Assembly (NCBI GenBank): GCA_002792355.1
Contig: PFOE01000031.1
Span: 1 to 6,836 of the forward strand
Direction of reading: 5' to 3'
Source of the DNA: Candidatus Roizmanbacteria bacterium CG_4_10_14_0_2_um_filter_36_35
GTDB taxonomy: Bacteria > Patescibacteriota > Microgenomatia > UBA1406 > GWC2-37-13
Length of the DNA: 6,836 nt
Below, piece by piece: positions 5,529 through 6,836 of this stretch. Position 1 is the stretch's first letter. Each line of letters starts with the position of its first letter. A program made the position numbers and the translations under genes. Below the pieces are notes generated by a model. It did no database searches, was not told where the DNA came from, and was given only the letters and a program-made list of their open reading frames with translations.

Positions 5529-5576
5529 TTGACGGGTAAAATAAAAATAAAAATTTTTTTTAGTCATATTTTTCAT
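5517..5576 (-). CDS. Leader peptide A (Phe/Tyr attenuator peptide)
   Basis: This 19-codon ORF encodes MKNMTKKNFYFYFTRQRGG and ends in TAA. Five consecutive codons are Phe-Tyr-Phe-Tyr-Phe, preceded by Asn just as in leader B. No Shine-Dalgarno precedes the ATG at 5576, which lies only about 6 nt downstream of the expected transcription start, so translation may be nearly leaderless. The in-frame ATG at 5567 is an alternative start that still includes every aromatic codon. Its tail codons double as the antiterminator strand. The coding tract AATTTTTATTTTTATTTT is almost the same as the equivalent tract in leader B, suggesting the two arose by duplication. Confidence 0.83.
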   Translation of the reverse strand: MKNMTKKNFYFYFTRQRGG

Positions 5577-5588
5577 AAGATGAAGATA

Positions 5589-5616
5589 ATTATACACCGA
5601 AAAAATTTCAATGCAA
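5589..5616 (-). promoter_or_regulatory. Promoter of the shikimate operon
   Basis: The minus strand carries TTGCAT (5616-5611) and a perfect TATAAT (5594-5589) separated by 16 bp, a good sigma70-type promoter. Transcription would start around 5582 and run through both leader ORFs into the seven-gene operon. No operator-like repeat is apparent over it, consistent with control by attenuation downstream. Confidence 0.75.
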
Positions 5617-5626
5617 CCGTAAATAC

Positions 5627-5654
5627 TTGACAAGCACTAAAGAGAGAGTAAAAT
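5627..5654 (+). promoter_or_regulatory. Possible divergent plus-strand promoter
   Basis: A consensus TTGACA (5627-5632) is followed after 16 bp by TAAAAT (5649-5654). It lies back to back with the shikimate promoter and would drive the small ORF and acs. If real, transcription would begin near 5661, so the small ORF would start leaderless at the ATG at 5662 and not at 5653. Confidence 0.5.
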
Positions 5655-5811
5655 GTTGATAATGAATAAAAGACTGATAGTTATAATTCTTTTTATTAGT
5701 CTGGCTTTTGTTGCTGCTCCCCAAATTCATGCTGATTTCCCTTTTATTAATCCTGATCTTTTAAAGATAAAAATTCCTGCTGGGATTTTTGCTAGCGTAA
5801 AAACCGATTGA
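5653..5811 (+). CDS. Hypothetical small secreted protein
   Basis: This 52-codon ORF begins MLIMNKRL and continues with a hydrophobic stretch IVIILFISLAFVAAP (about residues 9-23) and QIHA-D, which resembles a signal peptide with an AxA-like cleavage site near residue 27. About 25 residues of mature sequence follow, including FPFINPDLLKIKIPAG, with no motif I recognise. A purine-rich GAGAGAG precedes the first ATG (5653); the second ATG (5662) gives a more usual MNKR signal peptide start and fits the predicted promoter better. It ends 31 bp before acs on the same strand. It may be a real small exported peptide or the remnant of a longer secreted protein. No function is assigned. Confidence 0.35.
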   Translation: MLIMNKRLIVIILFISLAFVAAPQIHADFPFINPDLLKIKIPAGIFASVKTD

Positions 5812-5842
5812 TTTTTTTTCAATCTTCAGTCACAATGAATTT

Positions 5843-6836
5843 ATGCTAATTAATCCAAAACCAGAAACAGTTGAAAACTCTTTTATCAAGGATTACGAGA
5901 AACTTTATAAAGAATCGATTGAACATCCGGAAGCTTTCTGGGAAAACATTGCCAAAGAACTCTCCTGGTTTAAACCCTGGAATAAAGTCTTGGAATGGAA
6001 CTACCCTTATGCCCGCTGGTTTGTGGGAGGTCAAACAAATATCGTTAACAATGCTTTGGATCGTTGGCTTAAAACCGATATCGCTGACAAAACTGCTTTA
6101 ATTTGGGTCTCACAGGATGGAACCGATAAAAAGTATACCTATAAACAGTTGAATGAAGAAGTCTGTAAATTTGCCAATGGATTAAAATCTTTGGGTGTGA
6201 GAAAAGGCGATAAAGTAACTATATATTTGCCAAGAATTCCCGAACAGTTTGTTAGCATGCTCGCCTGCTTGAAAATTGGCGCCATTCATTCAGTTGTTTA
6301 TTCTGGATTTTCTGCTGAAGCATTAAAAAATAGGATTGAGGATGCCCAGGCAAAGGTTGTTGTTTGCGCAAATGCCTATCCGTACGGAAAAAAAACTATT
6401 GAGTCGTTTAAAAATGTCGAAACTGCCTTGAAAGACAATAAAACTGTTGAGCATGTTATTGTCGTAGAACGAGTAAAAACGGGTGTTGAGGGTTTAGGGA
6501 TCCCGGCGGCGCGCCTTGCCTGCCGGCAGGCAGGCAGTCGAGGGGCATTGTTCGAAGCGAGCACCGACGGGAAAAAACCCGATACAGGACCCGTTTTAAA
6601 CTGGTGGCATGAATTAGTTGCCAAGCAGGACATTATCTGTTCCACAGAAATCATGGAAGCGACCGATACTGCCTTTATTCTTTATACTTCAGGAACAACC
6701 GGCAAACCAAAAGGCATTATTCATGCCCACGGCGGTTATCAGGTAGGAATTTATTTAACATTAAAATACGTTTTCGATATCAAACCTGATGATATTTTCT
6801 GGTCGACAGCTGACGCCGGCTGGATCACTGGTCACT
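5843..6836 (+). CDS. acs: Acetyl-CoA synthetase (AMP-forming), N-terminal 331 codons (partial) with an in-frame insert
   Basis: It activates acetate to acetyl-CoA through acetyl-AMP. The protein begins MLINPKPETVENSFIKDYEK, and its early HPEAFWENIAKELSWFKPW (residues 28-46) is the typical ACS N-terminal domain. Next come NYPYARWFVGGQTNIVNNALDR and the IYLPRIPEQFVSMLACLKIG and HSVVYSGFSAEAL core blocks. The adenylate-forming P-loop is YTSGTTGKPKG (281-291), followed by HAHGGY and the FWSTADAGWITGH segment where the window ends. Nothing better than the ATG at 5843 exists upstream: a stop lies in frame at 5798 and no other start follows it. There is no clear Shine-Dalgarno. Residues about 215-252 are a foreign, GC-rich insert placed just before WWHELV; the frame stays open. 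The C-terminal domain is beyond the window. Propionyl-CoA synthetase is a less likely alternative. Confidence 0.92.
   Translation, partial: MLINPKPETVENSFIKDYEKLYKESIEHPEAFWENIAKELSWFKPWNKVLEWNYPYARWFVGGQTNIVNNALDRWLKTDIADKTALIWVSQDGTDKKYTYKQLNEEVCKFANGLKSLGVRKGDKVTIYLPRIPEQFVSMLACLKIGAIHSVVYSGFSAEALKNRIEDAQAKVVVCANAYPYGKKTIESFKNVETALKDNKTVEHVIVVERVKTGVEGLGIPAARLACRQAGSRGALFEASTDGKKPDTGPVLNWWHELVAKQDIICSTEIMEATDTAFILYTSGTTGKPKGIIHAHGGYQVGIYLTLKYVFDIKPDDIFWSTADAGWITGH
6476..6597 (+). repeat. GC-rich palindromic element inserted in frame in acs
   Basis: A stretch much richer in G+C than its surroundings is bounded by a perfect 9-bp inverted repeat, AAAACGGGT (6476-6484) and ACCCGTTTT (6589-6597). 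Inside lie several palindromes: GGGATCCC, GGCGCGCC, the 16-bp TGCCTGCCGGCAGGCA (6517-6532), and a CGGG-A6-CCCG hairpin near the right end. Translated in the acs frame it gives an Ala/Arg/Gly-rich, low-hydrophobicity segment containing ACRQAGSRG. It looks like a small non-autonomous palindromic repeat or MITE. I recall the core TGCCTGCC/GGCAGGCA palindrome as dispersed in CPR genomes; copy number cannot be checked here. The exact borders are uncertain and no clear target duplication is visible. Confidence 0.6.

Noticed and set aside
5806..5824. GATTGA / TCAATC inverted repeat with a T-rich loop as a terminator for the small ORF
   Set aside because: The T run is in the loop and no T-tract follows the stem; the stem is AT-rich and weak, and acs follows immediately on the same strand.
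6476..6597. Frameshift or pseudogene in acs caused by the inserted element
   Set aside because: The reading frame was followed codon by codon from 5843 to 6836 without a stop, and conserved ACS motifs continue in the same frame on both sides.
6376..6654. Minus-strand open frame of 92 codons across the palindromic element
   Set aside because: It is antisense to acs and its openness comes from the GC-rich repeat; the peptide shows no family signature.

Overview
This window looks like a low-GC, gene-dense bacterial genome of the Candidate Phyla Radiation (Patescibacteria) type. That is an inference. It rests on short proteins lacking accessory domains, tightly overlapping genes, AT-rich DNA, and a GC-rich palindromic insert built on TGCCTGCCGGCAGGCA, a repeat I remember from Parcubacteria/Microgenomates-like genomes. 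TGA is used as a normal stop (it ends aroB, aroA and aroK), so the UGA=Gly code of Gracilibacteria/SR1 does not apply.

Minus strand, 5219 down to 1: one operon carrying all seven steps of the shikimate pathway, in the order DAHP synthase (type I-beta), aroB, aroA, aroK, aroE, aroD (type I) and aroC (only the first 40 codons lie in the window). Junctions are +4, -4, -4, -4, +11 and +8 bp. Three are ATGA stop/start overlaps with no visible Shine-Dalgarno, which points to translational coupling. Together the enzymes convert PEP plus erythrose-4-phosphate to chorismate. The DAHP synthase lacks any allosteric or chorismate mutase domain, so feedback control must come from elsewhere.

Minus strand, 5640 down to 5220: the operon leader, and the most interesting part of the window. 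After a good promoter (TTGCAT, 16 bp, TATAAT) come two consecutive ribosome-mediated attenuators. Each has a short leader ORF with alternating Phe/Tyr codons (MKNMTKKNFYFYFTRQRGG and MKRILVLNFYFYFYPI), an antiterminator strand overlapping or directly following the leader stop codon, and a GC-rich intrinsic terminator with a seven-U tract. The second U-tract runs directly into the ATG of the DAHP synthase gene. Between the two attenuators lies about 110 nt of strongly structured RNA of unknown identity. Neither leader has a Trp codon, so the predicted signal is charged tRNA-Phe and/or tRNA-Tyr.

Plus strand, 5627 to the end: a divergent region with a small ORF of 52 codons that starts with a signal-peptide-like segment, then the N-terminal half of an AMP-forming acetyl-CoA synthetase (acs), which runs off the window. 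The acs frame is open throughout, but a GC-rich palindromic element of about 120 bp, bounded by 9-bp inverted repeats, has been inserted in frame just before the conserved WWHELV segment. This resembles the way Rickettsia palindromic elements sit inside genes.
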